Source: Candidatus Lindowbacteria bacterium RIFCSPLOWO2_12_FULL_62_27
GTDB taxonomy: Bacteria > Lindowbacteria > 2-12-FULL-62-27
Direction: 5' to 3'
Length of the DNA stretch: 64,000 nt
Assembly (NCBI GenBank): GCA_001784175.1
Contig: MFPR01000028.1
Span: forward strand, 7,606 to 71,605
Program-made: the position numbers and the translations under genes
Notes under the pieces: generated by a model
Seen by the model: the letters and a program-made list of their open reading frames with translations, nothing else
Database searches by the model: none
Told to the model about the DNA's origin: nothing
Part shown: positions 11,401 to 18,697 of the stretch, piece after piece
How positions within the stretch are numbered: position 1 is the stretch's first letter
Layout: every line of letters begins with the position of its first letter

Positions 11401-11866
11401 CCCGAAACTCTACACGCAGGAGGAACTCGACGAGGACCAGCAGATGACGATCTACTACCTGGCCGCGCGCGAGGGCAAGCTCGAGAGCGTCAAGTACAAG
11501 CCGGTCGAGGTCAAACAATTTATTTTTCAGTTCGTCAATTTCTGCAAGGACCTCGTCGCCACGCGCGATGCGTCCTATCTCGGGGCCCTGCAGGATCGTG
11601 TGCGGCAGTTCACCGAGGAGATGGAGTGGCGGCAAAAGGTCTACAAGGATTCGAAATTCGATCCCCGTGCCGGCATGCTCCTGTTCCCGCCCCAGGACAA
11701 CAAATACTGTCAGTCCTGCGACCACCACCATCTCTGCCCGCTCAAGACCGACATGACGCTGACCGGCGAGGTCCAGAAAAAGGGGACGCAGTTTGAGGAT
11801 GGCGTGGACGCCAAGGAGTTGGCGGAAGAGTCGACGGATCGTGTCGCGACGTACGATGTTGCCTGA
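8447..11866 (+). CDS. Tandem RecB/AddB-type PD-(D/E)XK nuclease with two iron-sulfur cysteine sets
   Basis: 1139 residues from a GTG with GAGGAGG upstream. Two complete RecB-type nuclease modules occupy the two ends. Module 1: Cys39 (in KMNTYQTCAYK), His66 (GTVMHDTL), Asp171 (GRLDRLD), Asp185-Tyr-Lys187 (IIDYKTG) and cysteines 771, 774, 780. Module 2: Cys853 (KMNSYELCPMN), His880 (GLSFHQTM), Asp967 (GFIDRVD), Asp981-Tyr-Lys983 (IIDYKTN) and cysteines 1088, 1091, 1097. Each module thus has one early Cys and a late C-x2-C-x5-C, the arrangement that holds a 4Fe-4S cluster in AddB-type nucleases. Between residues ~240 and ~740 is a long helical insert in module 1 without a recognised domain; no helicase motifs are present. 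An extra Cys-rich stretch (784-803) follows the first cluster. Stop is 6 bases before the comEC-like gene. Confidence 0.88.
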   Translation: MIKDINFKSLAVKLWKDFLYFLSNPIPLSFSKMNTYQTCAYKYKLIYLDRQPGKPSPYLAYGTVMHDTLFEFESIPRGVKRDYADLERIFQKNWNLHFESYRRKWGKSLYDLIAAEKNTPAEELEKAAYDTAVIMLKNYWRDESKNPNKVRYVEKWLFGELGHYHVTGRLDRLDQRPDGHYEIIDYKTGQRIYDADTLKDASRGYGLQAGVYYEMCRSAWRDRVDRFIFKYLQKRQTLMEHLASEWIDTVVGAARGALSSAPESAIPGGAAVDPAALTATALHAVRDKLEEKLLKKVLAECEEERVRKEVRKIRLEEEQEILNELDEAARPTARVFLKALNKALEDRITAEVDRSVEKLDDPEGVRGVIREALKALDEGRVGDCVSACVKNVETQFRSLAGAVAWPNLATPERERIVNEIIETLYRREIKDTCAAYLQAMTPEKLARSAEAALSAAPDIRPDQRPALIRHVLDTLRASFARSLDAYTPDEIARVIAESTPPNFLTSEHVERTNRLLDRLVTRTALREDKAGRKLPDDAISAARRNIMLAPLADVIKHIVRACLDGVIADLRAEKSSELTAALRGQYLGALRALAGPLFVQTAARKVAVAYGRQAFHEIYYQTAVVPVVDHVTRLFERPDVMKIYAQIETGLTERDRKAKAQRLIEKLNWTDAAALVEESVRPVLTAWEGALQGIAAGAVEEAVAASFSPADLEAVLDRAAELFENRLERVCTLDVEVPYAPETRENVIRAIEQVQDGIRRNEFSTARGALCGWCEYQSGCPAWCRYRDICKDTCKDEYHCKRWFDEKTGRLVEGRPPDMTHEEYLRRIEAKYEVTDRSLFRLSFSKMNSYELCPMNYRKLYLDHVSPKPKSFFSIGLSFHQTMEDLYAYHGPHQQPSLKMLLDLFRKKWISAGYRSREEEDFNFRRGLRMCEDYYEAYIDGAYKPAGAAEDYFEFKLGRTLLCGFIDRVDMNEDGSISIIDYKTNPKLYTQEELDEDQQMTIYYLAAREGKLESVKYKPVEVKQFIFQFVNFCKDLVATRDASYLGALQDRVRQFTEEMEWRQKVYKDSKFDPRAGMLLFPPQDNKYCQSCDHHHLCPLKTDMTLTGEVQKKGTQFEDGVDAKELAEESTDRVATYDVA

Positions 11867-11872
11867 CCTCTG

Positions 11873-14800
11873 ATGGCCGCGTTCAGTTCCGCTGCGGTCC
11901 CCGCCGCGCCGGCCGCGCGGCCGCACCGGTTCGACACCTATCTCAAGTCCGTTTTCATCAATATGGTTCGCTATCTCGAAGTCTGCGCATTGCCGTATCT
12001 GGCGGGCATCGCGTCCGGGGTCGGTTTTGACCTGAAAATCCCGCCGGCCGTCTGGGCGGCGCTGTCGACGCTCGGGGTATGGGGAACGGTCCTGGTCCTC
12101 TATGGACCGATCATCCTTCTTCACGCGTTTTTCATCCAGTGGATGAAAACGCGCCACCCGGAACAAAGTCCGATCGTGTTTCTGGAGGACGGCGTGACGG
12201 AACACCGGTGTACGGTCTTCCTGGCCGTCCTCGCGGCCTGCGTATCGATCGTGTTCGGCGTGATCAACTACAATTTCGCGGTCGACATCTCGCATCCCCG
12301 GCACATTTCGCGGCACGTCGTGAAACCCTGGGAAACCAACCCGGTGAGCCTGGACGGCAAGATCGTCCGGGAGCCGGATTTCCGCGAGCATGCGGTGTGG
12401 CTGTATCTTCAGCCTCGCATGCTCGACGGCCGCGAACCGATCGAAAAGGGCCTCGTGCTCGTCCAGGTGGCCCGGACCGTCGAAGGGTTCGAGGAATTCG
12501 AGTACGGCCAGCACATCCAGGTGAAGGGCAATCTCGTCGAGCCGGAAGCCGCCACCAATCCCGAGACGTTTGATTACAAGCGCTGGCTCAACAACCGGAA
12601 CGTCTTCGGCCTCATCCGCATCAACAAGCCGGAAAACGTCCGGTACCTGGGCGTCCGCGAATCCAACCCCGTCTTTGATATCTCGCTCTGGGTCAAGAAA
12701 AAATTCCTCGGCATCATGAAACAGACCCTGCCCTACCCGCACTCGGCCTTTCAGGGCGGGATTATCTACGGCCTGAAAACCGGCCTCGATCCGGTAATCC
12801 ATTTCGAATTCAAGTGGGCCGGCATGGCCTGGGTCCTCGTCGTCGCCGGCGCGCACCTCCTCATGGTCTACCTCACGCTGAAAATGATATTGGAAAGCAT
12901 CCGGCCGAACCCGAAAATCGCCTTCACGGTGCTGTTTGTGCTCCTGATCATGTTCCTGATCCTGACCGGCATCAACCCGCCGACCGTCCGGGCCTTCATC
13001 ATGATCATGCTCTACGAATTCACCAAGGTATTCCTGGGCCAGGACATCCGGGCGGCCGTGCGGAGCGCCATCGGGATCGCGGCGTTTTTGCTGCTGTCCT
13101 CGCACGTCTTTCCATATTTTTCTCCGCTCCTCATCTTTGAGCCGACCGTCACGCTCTCCTTCGGCGCGGTGCTGTCGCTCGTGTATCTGTCCCGGCCGAT
13201 CGAACACATGCTCCGGCGATACTGCTACGGCATGACCAGCGTGGTCGTGCTCGGGGGTGTGACGGCGTCGCTGGTGTATCTCAGCCTCAAGCGCCCCGTG
13301 ACGCTCTCGCTCATGTTCTGGCAGCAGATCCCCATCTGGGTCGTCACGCTCATCTGCGCCGTGATCACCGCGCGCATCAACGACAGGTACCGGGACCGGT
13401 ATCAGCTCGATCAAATTTATCTCGGATACAACGACCCGGCCCGATTTCACGGGTGGCTGCGCTGGATCCATCCGACCTTCCTGACGTACAACAACCTTCC
13501 CCGCTGGGTTCTCGGCTTCGTCGGCGCGCAGATCGCCATCCAGTTCGGCATGGTCATGCCGCTGTCGAGCTGGTATTTCCAGCGCTCGCCGGTAGGCGGG
13601 CTGCTCGCCAACATCGTCGCGTTTCCGGCGCTTGGCGTGATCATCCAGGTGGGCCTCGTGGCGGTCCTCATCGGCATGATTCCCGTGATCGGCCTGCCGC
13701 TCGCGTTCATTCTGAACGCCGCCGATTATCTGGGCATCGAGCTTCTCATGTTCCTCGCGCGGGTCAGCAAGGAATTTTTCCCGTACCCGATGGCGATGAA
13801 ACCGACGGGGTCACAGCTCCTCCTTTATTACGGAATCCTTTTTGGATTCGTGTTGTTCGACAAGATTTTTTATTCGTTCGAAAAACATGGGTATCTCACG
13901 CTGCGGGAGGTTCTCGAGCAAAAATTCCTGTTCACCAAACGGCCGTTCTACGCGCGGATGATCCGGGTGCTGAGCACGCCCAAACGCGAATGGCTCTTCG
14001 TCGGCGTCGTGGCCGTTTTGCTCGCCGGCGTCGGATGTTACATGGCCCAGGGCCGGAAGCTGGACCATCTCAAGATCATCGTGATGGAACTCGACGAAGG
14101 CGCCGGCACGGTGATCATGACGCCGGGCGGGACGCGGTTCCTCGTCGACGGCGGCGGCGTCTCATGGAACCCGCGGTTCAACGTCGGCGAACGCACCGTC
14201 GCGCAGGTCCTCTTGGGACAGCAGATCGAGCACATCGACGCGGTCTTCATCACTTCGTTCAACTCCACCAACATCGGCGGCCTTCCGTTCATCCTCGAAA
14301 ATTTTACGGTGGGCCGCGTGTTCGTTCCGTACGATCCCGCGATCCTCACGTCGGACGAGGAATTCACCAGCCACAACTACATGGAACTGGCGGCGAAGGT
14401 CGACCGGGAGGGTGACCGCGCCAAGATTTCGATGATGGTCCGGCGCGGGCGGGTGAGCACGAAGCAGGTGGTGGAATCGATCGAGGCGATCCGAAAGGCT
14501 GTCCGGAGCCGGCAGATTCCCGTGTCGCGTCTGTCGGAGGGCGCGCAGGTCCTCAAGGGCAGCGACGTCCAGATCGATGTCCTGAACCCCGTCGCGGACA
14601 AATCCGCGATGGCGGGCCGCGGCCTCGTCAACAATGGGTTGGTCCTTCGGATCACCTACGGCGGAAACTCGGTCCTGTTGCCGGGCGACCTGGACGCCGA
14701 CGGCGAGGCGGAACTGATCGCACGCGCGAAAAATTTGAAATCGAGATTTGTCCTCGTGCCGGCGCACGGCGACGAGGAATCAAGCGGTGATGCGTTTCTG

Positions 14801-15166
14801 AAAGCCGTGCAACCGGAGTACGCCGCGGTTCAGTACCGCCGGCCTTTCCGGCGCCCGACGGACCGCGCGCGGCTTGATCGCCTGATCCGGCGTCTCGAAT
14901 CCGCCGGCATCAAGGTGGACGTCCGGATGGAGGACCTGGATGCCTTTGAGCAGGTGGTCCGGCTCTATGAGGCGGCGGGCGCCAAAGTCCTGCGGACGGA
15001 TCTGAATGGCGCCATCCTCATCGACGCCTGGGCCGACGGCCGCTTCTCGGTATCGCCGATGCTCAAAACCGCGCAGAAGGAAATCGCGGCCGAGACGGAA
15101 GCCGACGAGTCGGACACCGACGTCCAGGACCGGTCGATGCTCAAGAGCGAAGGGACGGGGTTGTAG
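11873..15166 (+). CDS. ComEC/Rec2-family DNA channel protein with degenerate metallo-beta-lactamase domain
   Basis: 1097 residues. Order: N-terminal membrane segments (about 20-130), a soluble OB-like/DUF4131 domain (about 150-270, YGQHIQVKGNL), the polytopic Competence domain (GMAWVLVVAGAHLLMVYL; LTGINPPTVRAFIM; TVTLSFGAVLSLVY) and a C-terminal metallo-beta-lactamase (MBL) fold from ~725. In ComEC that fold normally carries a His-x-[His/Asp]-x-Asp-His metal site; here the strand reads ITSFNSTNIGG (residues 793-803), so every ligand at 795-800 is replaced. The later GDLDADGEAELI aspartate remains, while HHG has become AHG. The family moves one DNA strand across the inner membrane in natural transformation. 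Its 3' end overlaps the convergent transketolase by 26 bases. Confidence 0.85.
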   Translation: MAAFSSAAVPAAPAARPHRFDTYLKSVFINMVRYLEVCALPYLAGIASGVGFDLKIPPAVWAALSTLGVWGTVLVLYGPIILLHAFFIQWMKTRHPEQSPIVFLEDGVTEHRCTVFLAVLAACVSIVFGVINYNFAVDISHPRHISRHVVKPWETNPVSLDGKIVREPDFREHAVWLYLQPRMLDGREPIEKGLVLVQVARTVEGFEEFEYGQHIQVKGNLVEPEAATNPETFDYKRWLNNRNVFGLIRINKPENVRYLGVRESNPVFDISLWVKKKFLGIMKQTLPYPHSAFQGGIIYGLKTGLDPVIHFEFKWAGMAWVLVVAGAHLLMVYLTLKMILESIRPNPKIAFTVLFVLLIMFLILTGINPPTVRAFIMIMLYEFTKVFLGQDIRAAVRSAIGIAAFLLLSSHVFPYFSPLLIFEPTVTLSFGAVLSLVYLSRPIEHMLRRYCYGMTSVVVLGGVTASLVYLSLKRPVTLSLMFWQQIPIWVVTLICAVITARINDRYRDRYQLDQIYLGYNDPARFHGWLRWIHPTFLTYNNLPRWVLGFVGAQIAIQFGMVMPLSSWYFQRSPVGGLLANIVAFPALGVIIQVGLVAVLIGMIPVIGLPLAFILNAADYLGIELLMFLARVSKEFFPYPMAMKPTGSQLLLYYGILFGFVLFDKIFYSFEKHGYLTLREVLEQKFLFTKRPFYARMIRVLSTPKREWLFVGVVAVLLAGVGCYMAQGRKLDHLKIIVMELDEGAGTVIMTPGGTRFLVDGGGVSWNPRFNVGERTVAQVLLGQQIEHIDAVFITSFNSTNIGGLPFILENFTVGRVFVPYDPAILTSDEEFTSHNYMELAAKVDREGDRAKISMMVRRGRVSTKQVVESIEAIRKAVRSRQIPVSRLSEGAQVLKGSDVQIDVLNPVADKSAMAGRGLVNNGLVLRITYGGNSVLLPGDLDADGEAELIARAKNLKSRFVLVPAHGDEESSGDAFLKAVQPEYAAVQYRRPFRRPTDRARLDRLIRRLESAGIKVDVRMEDLDAFEQVVRLYEAAGAKVLRTDLNGAILIDAWADGRFSVSPMLKTAQKEIAAETEADESDTDVQDRSMLKSEGTGL

Positions 15167-17036
15167 CTTTTTCTCTCTGCCGGACCGCCTGCATGATCGC
15201 GCGTTTTGAAATGTCCTCATAATCTAGCAGTTCCTCGGGTTTGCCGCTCTTCGGAAGTTTCCTCACGGCCAGTTTCGTGACGCGCACGGGTGTGTCCGCA
15301 AGCGCGCTCAGCACGGCCTCGCCCAGGCCGCCCTCCGCGAAGTGGTCCTCGACGGTGACGATGTGTCCGGTGTCGGCCGCGGCTTTTCTCAGAGTCTGGG
15401 CGTCGATGGGTTTGATGCTGTACAGATCGATGACGCGTATGGGGGTGCCGTCGCGCCGAAGCTCTTCGGCGGCGGCGAGCGCCTCGTGCAGCGTGATGCC
15501 CGCCGCAACCACCGTGGCCGCGTCCCGGTCGCTCTGCCGTAAAACCTTGCACCCGCCGATGGGAAACTCGTCCTGCGGGCCGTAGAGGAGGGGCGTTTCC
15601 TTGCGCGTCGTTCGGAGATACACCATCCCGACATGACGCGCCGCCTCCTCCACGAGTCTGGCTGCCGACCATGCGTCGGCCGGATAGAGAACGACACTGC
15701 CGAGGATCGCGCGGAACATCGCGATTTCCTCCAGCCCCATCTGGGACGGGCCGTCCTCGCCGATGGAAACGCCGGCGTGTGATCCGACGAATTTGATGTT
15801 CGCACGCGAATACTGGCTCATCCGGATCTGATCGTACGCGCGCGTCAGAAAGGCGGCAAAGGTCGAAACAAACGGGATTTTGCCCCGGCGTGAGAGGCCC
15901 AGCGCAACGCCGGCCATGTTCTGCTCTGCGATGTACATTTCGAAAAACCGGTCCGGATGGGCCTGCGCAAAGATTTCGGCGTAGGTGGAATTGCTTGTTT
16001 CCGCGTCGAGCACGACGATGTTCGGATATTTTTTGAAGGCCGTCACCAGCGCCTGCCCGTAGGCTTTCCGCGTCGGCGTCGGCTTGTCAAACGCCAGCGG
16101 CGCCGCGCGCTCCACGGCCGGTTTCCGCGCGCCGGGGGGAATTTTGTACGGCAACGGTTTGGCCGGCGCCGCCGTCAAAGACTGATCGACGGGCCCGAGT
16201 TCCTTCAGGACGCGATCGAGTTCCTGCGGCGTCACGGGCTTGCCGTGCCAGTTGTCCTTGTCGGCCAGATACCGCGTTCCGGCGCCTTTCAACGTTTTCG
16301 CCACGATCATGACGGGCTTGCCCCGTACCGCGATCGCCTGCCGGTATGCCGCGAGGATTTTCGGAAGCGAGTGCCCGTCGACCGACAGCGTGTGCCATCC
16401 GAAGGCCGATACGCGCCGAATGTATGCTTGGATGTCGTGACCATACATTGTCTGGCCGCGCTGCCCCAGCCGGTTGACATCGAGGATTCCGACGAGATTG
16501 TCGAGCTTGTAATGCGCAGCGATCTGAATGGCTTCCCATTGGGATCCTTCCGCCATCTCGCTGTCGCCGAGAAGCACGTATGTCCGGTAGCCGACGCGGT
16601 CGAGGTACTTCGCATTGAGCGCCATCCCGACTCCGATGGAAAGTCCCTGCCCGAGCGACCCGGTGGCGGCCTCGGTGTAGGGAAAGGCCATGGCCGGATG
16701 GCCTTCGAGCGGGCTGTTCAATTTGCGCAGCGTCAGAAGTTCTGATGGAGTGAGCTTGCCGGCCACCGAAAAGAGCGCATAGAAAAGCGGCGATGCGTGA
16801 CCTTTGGAGAAGATCAGCCGGTCGTTGTTGGGATGCTCCGGCCGGTCGAGGTCGAAGCGGAATATCCCGCCGAACATCAGCGCCGTCATGAGGTCCGTCG
16901 CCGACATCGATGAGGTCGGATGGCCGGACCCGGCCCGCGTGGTGGACATGAGAATGTGATGCCGGATCAGCCGTGCGATCCCGGCCAGCCGGCCGTCTTT
17001 GAGAGGTATGGATTTTTTTCGTCGCACTCTCACCAT
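15141..17036 (-). CDS. Transketolase (animal-type, second copy)
   Basis: About 631 residues from ATG 17036; a GTG at 17051 is possible and neither start has a good ribosome site. The sequence follows animal-type transketolases rather than the bacterial type: TRAGSGHPTSSMSATDLM, GDSEMAEGSQWEAIQIAAHY, DVNRLGQRGQTM, NWHGKPV, FEMYIAEQNMAGVALGLS, GSHAGVSIGEDGPSQMGLEE and VEDHFAEGGLGEAV. All three domains (TPP, Pyr, C-terminal) are present in a single chain. It is the last gene of a (-) run behind cbiO (42-base gap). It probably catalyses the same reaction as Tkt1 or serves a special sugar pathway. Three-prime end overlaps comEC by 26 bases. Confidence 0.93.
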   Translation of the reverse strand: MVRVRRKKSIPLKDGRLAGIARLIRHHILMSTTRAGSGHPTSSMSATDLMTALMFGGIFRFDLDRPEHPNNDRLIFSKGHASPLFYALFSVAGKLTPSELLTLRKLNSPLEGHPAMAFPYTEAATGSLGQGLSIGVGMALNAKYLDRVGYRTYVLLGDSEMAEGSQWEAIQIAAHYKLDNLVGILDVNRLGQRGQTMYGHDIQAYIRRVSAFGWHTLSVDGHSLPKILAAYRQAIAVRGKPVMIVAKTLKGAGTRYLADKDNWHGKPVTPQELDRVLKELGPVDQSLTAAPAKPLPYKIPPGARKPAVERAAPLAFDKPTPTRKAYGQALVTAFKKYPNIVVLDAETSNSTYAEIFAQAHPDRFFEMYIAEQNMAGVALGLSRRGKIPFVSTFAAFLTRAYDQIRMSQYSRANIKFVGSHAGVSIGEDGPSQMGLEEIAMFRAILGSVVLYPADAWSAARLVEEAARHVGMVYLRTTRKETPLLYGPQDEFPIGGCKVLRQSDRDAATVVAAGITLHEALAAAEELRRDGTPIRVIDLYSIKPIDAQTLRKAAADTGHIVTVEDHFAEGGLGEAVLSALADTPVRVTKLAVRKLPKSGKPEELLDYEDISKRAIMQAVRQREKATTPSLRS

Positions 17037-17093
17037 TTGATTATGATACACCGATTCGTTCGAAAGACAAGTTTGGTTTTAAGTTTTTTGAAT

Positions 17094-18008
17094 TCAGTCC
17101 CCGTTCAGCGCGTCCTCCACGCTCAGCGGCAAGCGTCGTCCCGGCGTGCCGTCGCGTTTGAATTTTTCAAAAAAATATTTCGTGATCGCCGGCGGCTCCA
17201 GCCGCGCGTGCTCCAGAAGCGGGATGTCGGTCAGGACGCCCCGGGCGTCGCGGTCGGCAAGCAGCCGGCCGGTTTCCATCACCAGCACGCGCTCTGCGAC
17301 CTGCGGGACCAGGTCCATTTCGTGCGTGACGATCAGAAACGCGTATTTGTGCCGCCGGTTCAGATGCCGGATGAGTTCCACGAGATGGCGCATGGCGGCC
17401 GGATCGAGGCCGGAGGTCGGTTCGTCGAGGACCAGGAGCGGCGCGCGCATCGCGATGAGGCCGGCGAGCGCGACGCGCTTCATCTCGCCGAGGCTCAGAT
17501 GGTGGATGGGTCGCTGCGCCAGATGTTCCGCCTCGGTGAGTTTGAGCGCCTCCATCACGCGCACCCGGATTTCGTCCTTCGGAAGGCCGATCCCCTCCAA
17601 CCCGAACGCGACGTCCTCGGATACATGGCTGCAGAAGAGCTGGTCGTTCGGGTCCTGAAACAGGATGCCGACACGGCGAAACGCCTGGGATGCGGCATCC
17701 CGCGTGAGTTCCGCGCCGCCGAGCGCGATCGCGCCGCGGTCCGGCCGCAGCAAGCCGGCGATGACCTTGAGAAGCGTCGTTTTGCCGGATCCGTTCGGCC
17801 CGCAGAGCGCGACCGTCTCGCCGGGCTGAATGCAAAACGAGATGCCGGACAGGATCGGCAGGCCGTCATGGTAGGAGAAATGGATATCGTTGCATTCCAG
17901 GACCGGCCGGCCGTTGACGGGCAGAAGGGGCGAGAGATCGCACGTGTCGCAGGCGGGCGCCGCCGATTCCGGCGGCTCCTCGGCGCCGAATAAAAATTTC
18001 AGGTTCAT
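17094..18008 (-). CDS. cbiO: Cobalt/nickel ECF transporter ATPase CbiO
   Basis: 304 residues. A standard ABC ATPase: Walker A GPNGSGKTT, Q-loop LFQDPNDQLF, signature LSLGEMKRVALAG, Walker B LLVLDEPTSGLD, and the switch His in LIVTHEMDL. The N-terminal ~30 residues with CDTCDLSPL precede the usual start of the domain (VLECNDIHFSY) and are an uncommon addition. It energises metal uptake with CbiQ and CbiM. Start overlaps the cbiQ stop by 4 bases (ATGA). Confidence 0.9.
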   Translation of the reverse strand: MNLKFLFGAEEPPESAAPACDTCDLSPLLPVNGRPVLECNDIHFSYHDGLPILSGISFCIQPGETVALCGPNGSGKTTLLKVIAGLLRPDRGAIALGGAELTRDAASQAFRRVGILFQDPNDQLFCSHVSEDVAFGLEGIGLPKDEIRVRVMEALKLTEAEHLAQRPIHHLSLGEMKRVALAGLIAMRAPLLVLDEPTSGLDPAAMRHLVELIRHLNRRHKYAFLIVTHEMDLVPQVAERVLVMETGRLLADRDARGVLTDIPLLEHARLEPPAITKYFFEKFKRDGTPGRRLPLSVEDALNGD

Positions 18009-18697
18009 GAAACGCCCCCGCGCGCGCGAATGCTCAGATCAATTCGCTCCGCTCGATCGTAGGCCTGCAGGAAAATCTGCGCGGCCAGCCGGGAGGTGGT
18101 GTCGATCCGTCGTGCGCGGTTCGACATCCCGCCCCTCGCCTTCGCGGCGGTCCACATCCGGTCGAATTCGTCCCAGAGAAGAAAAACGTAGCGGTACATG
18201 AAGGCCAGCGTGTCAACCAGGACGCCGGGCACTCGGATTTTCCGGAGGACGGCGATTTGTTCCGTAAACGGCGTCGTGAGAAAAAGCGCCGCCATCCACG
18301 CCATGTCGCACGCGACCCGCGCGGCCGCCGCGATTCCCTCTCGCAGGCCCTCCCGGTAGGCCGTGAGCGGGCCAAACGACCAGATCGGAGTTGCGCCGAA
18401 TCCGAACGAAAAGCCGATGACCACCACCAGCGTCGCCCATGCGGGCGCCAGGAAGAAGAGCAGGAATTGGCGGCGCGGGATGCGCGAGCCGATGAGAAGA
18501 ATCCCCGCCACGGCGAACAAGAGGAGACTCACCGGCAGCTTCGCCACCGTCACGTTGGCCGCGACGGCGGTCACGGCCAGAAACATCTTGAGGCCGGCGC
18601 CGGCAGACCGCCAGCCCTTGGGCGGTGCAGCGAACAGATGCTCCTCGATTTCGAGATAATCTCTAAGAGAAAGTTTTCCGCTCATCTCGTCCCCCAA
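18005..18697 (-). CDS. cbiQ: Cobalt/nickel ECF transporter transmembrane protein CbiQ
   Basis: 230 residues. It starts with a CbiQ-like amphipathic segment (LRDYLEIEEHLFAAPPKGW), has several membrane helices (AVTAVAANVTVAKLPVSLLLFAVAG split in two; FLLFFLAPAWATLVVVIGF; ALFLTTPFTEQIAVLRKIRV) and the coupling-helix signature RKIRVPGVLVDTLAFMYRY. CbiQ is the T component that links the substrate-binding CbiM to the ATPase. Its start overlaps the end of the cbiM gene by 35 bases, and its stop overlaps cbiO by 4, so all three are translationally coupled. Confidence 0.9.
   Translation of the reverse strand: MGDEMSGKLSLRDYLEIEEHLFAAPPKGWRSAGAGLKMFLAVTAVAANVTVAKLPVSLLLFAVAGILLIGSRIPRRQFLLFFLAPAWATLVVVIGFSFGFGATPIWSFGPLTAYREGLREGIAAAARVACDMAWMAALFLTTPFTEQIAVLRKIRVPGVLVDTLAFMYRYVFLLWDEFDRMWTAAKARGGMSNRARRIDTTSRLAAQIFLQAYDRAERIDLSIRARGGVS

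Noticed and set aside
11078-13471. 797-codon open frame opposite nuclease and ComEC
   Set aside because: Antisense shadow; Asp/His/Arg-rich and without any family motif.
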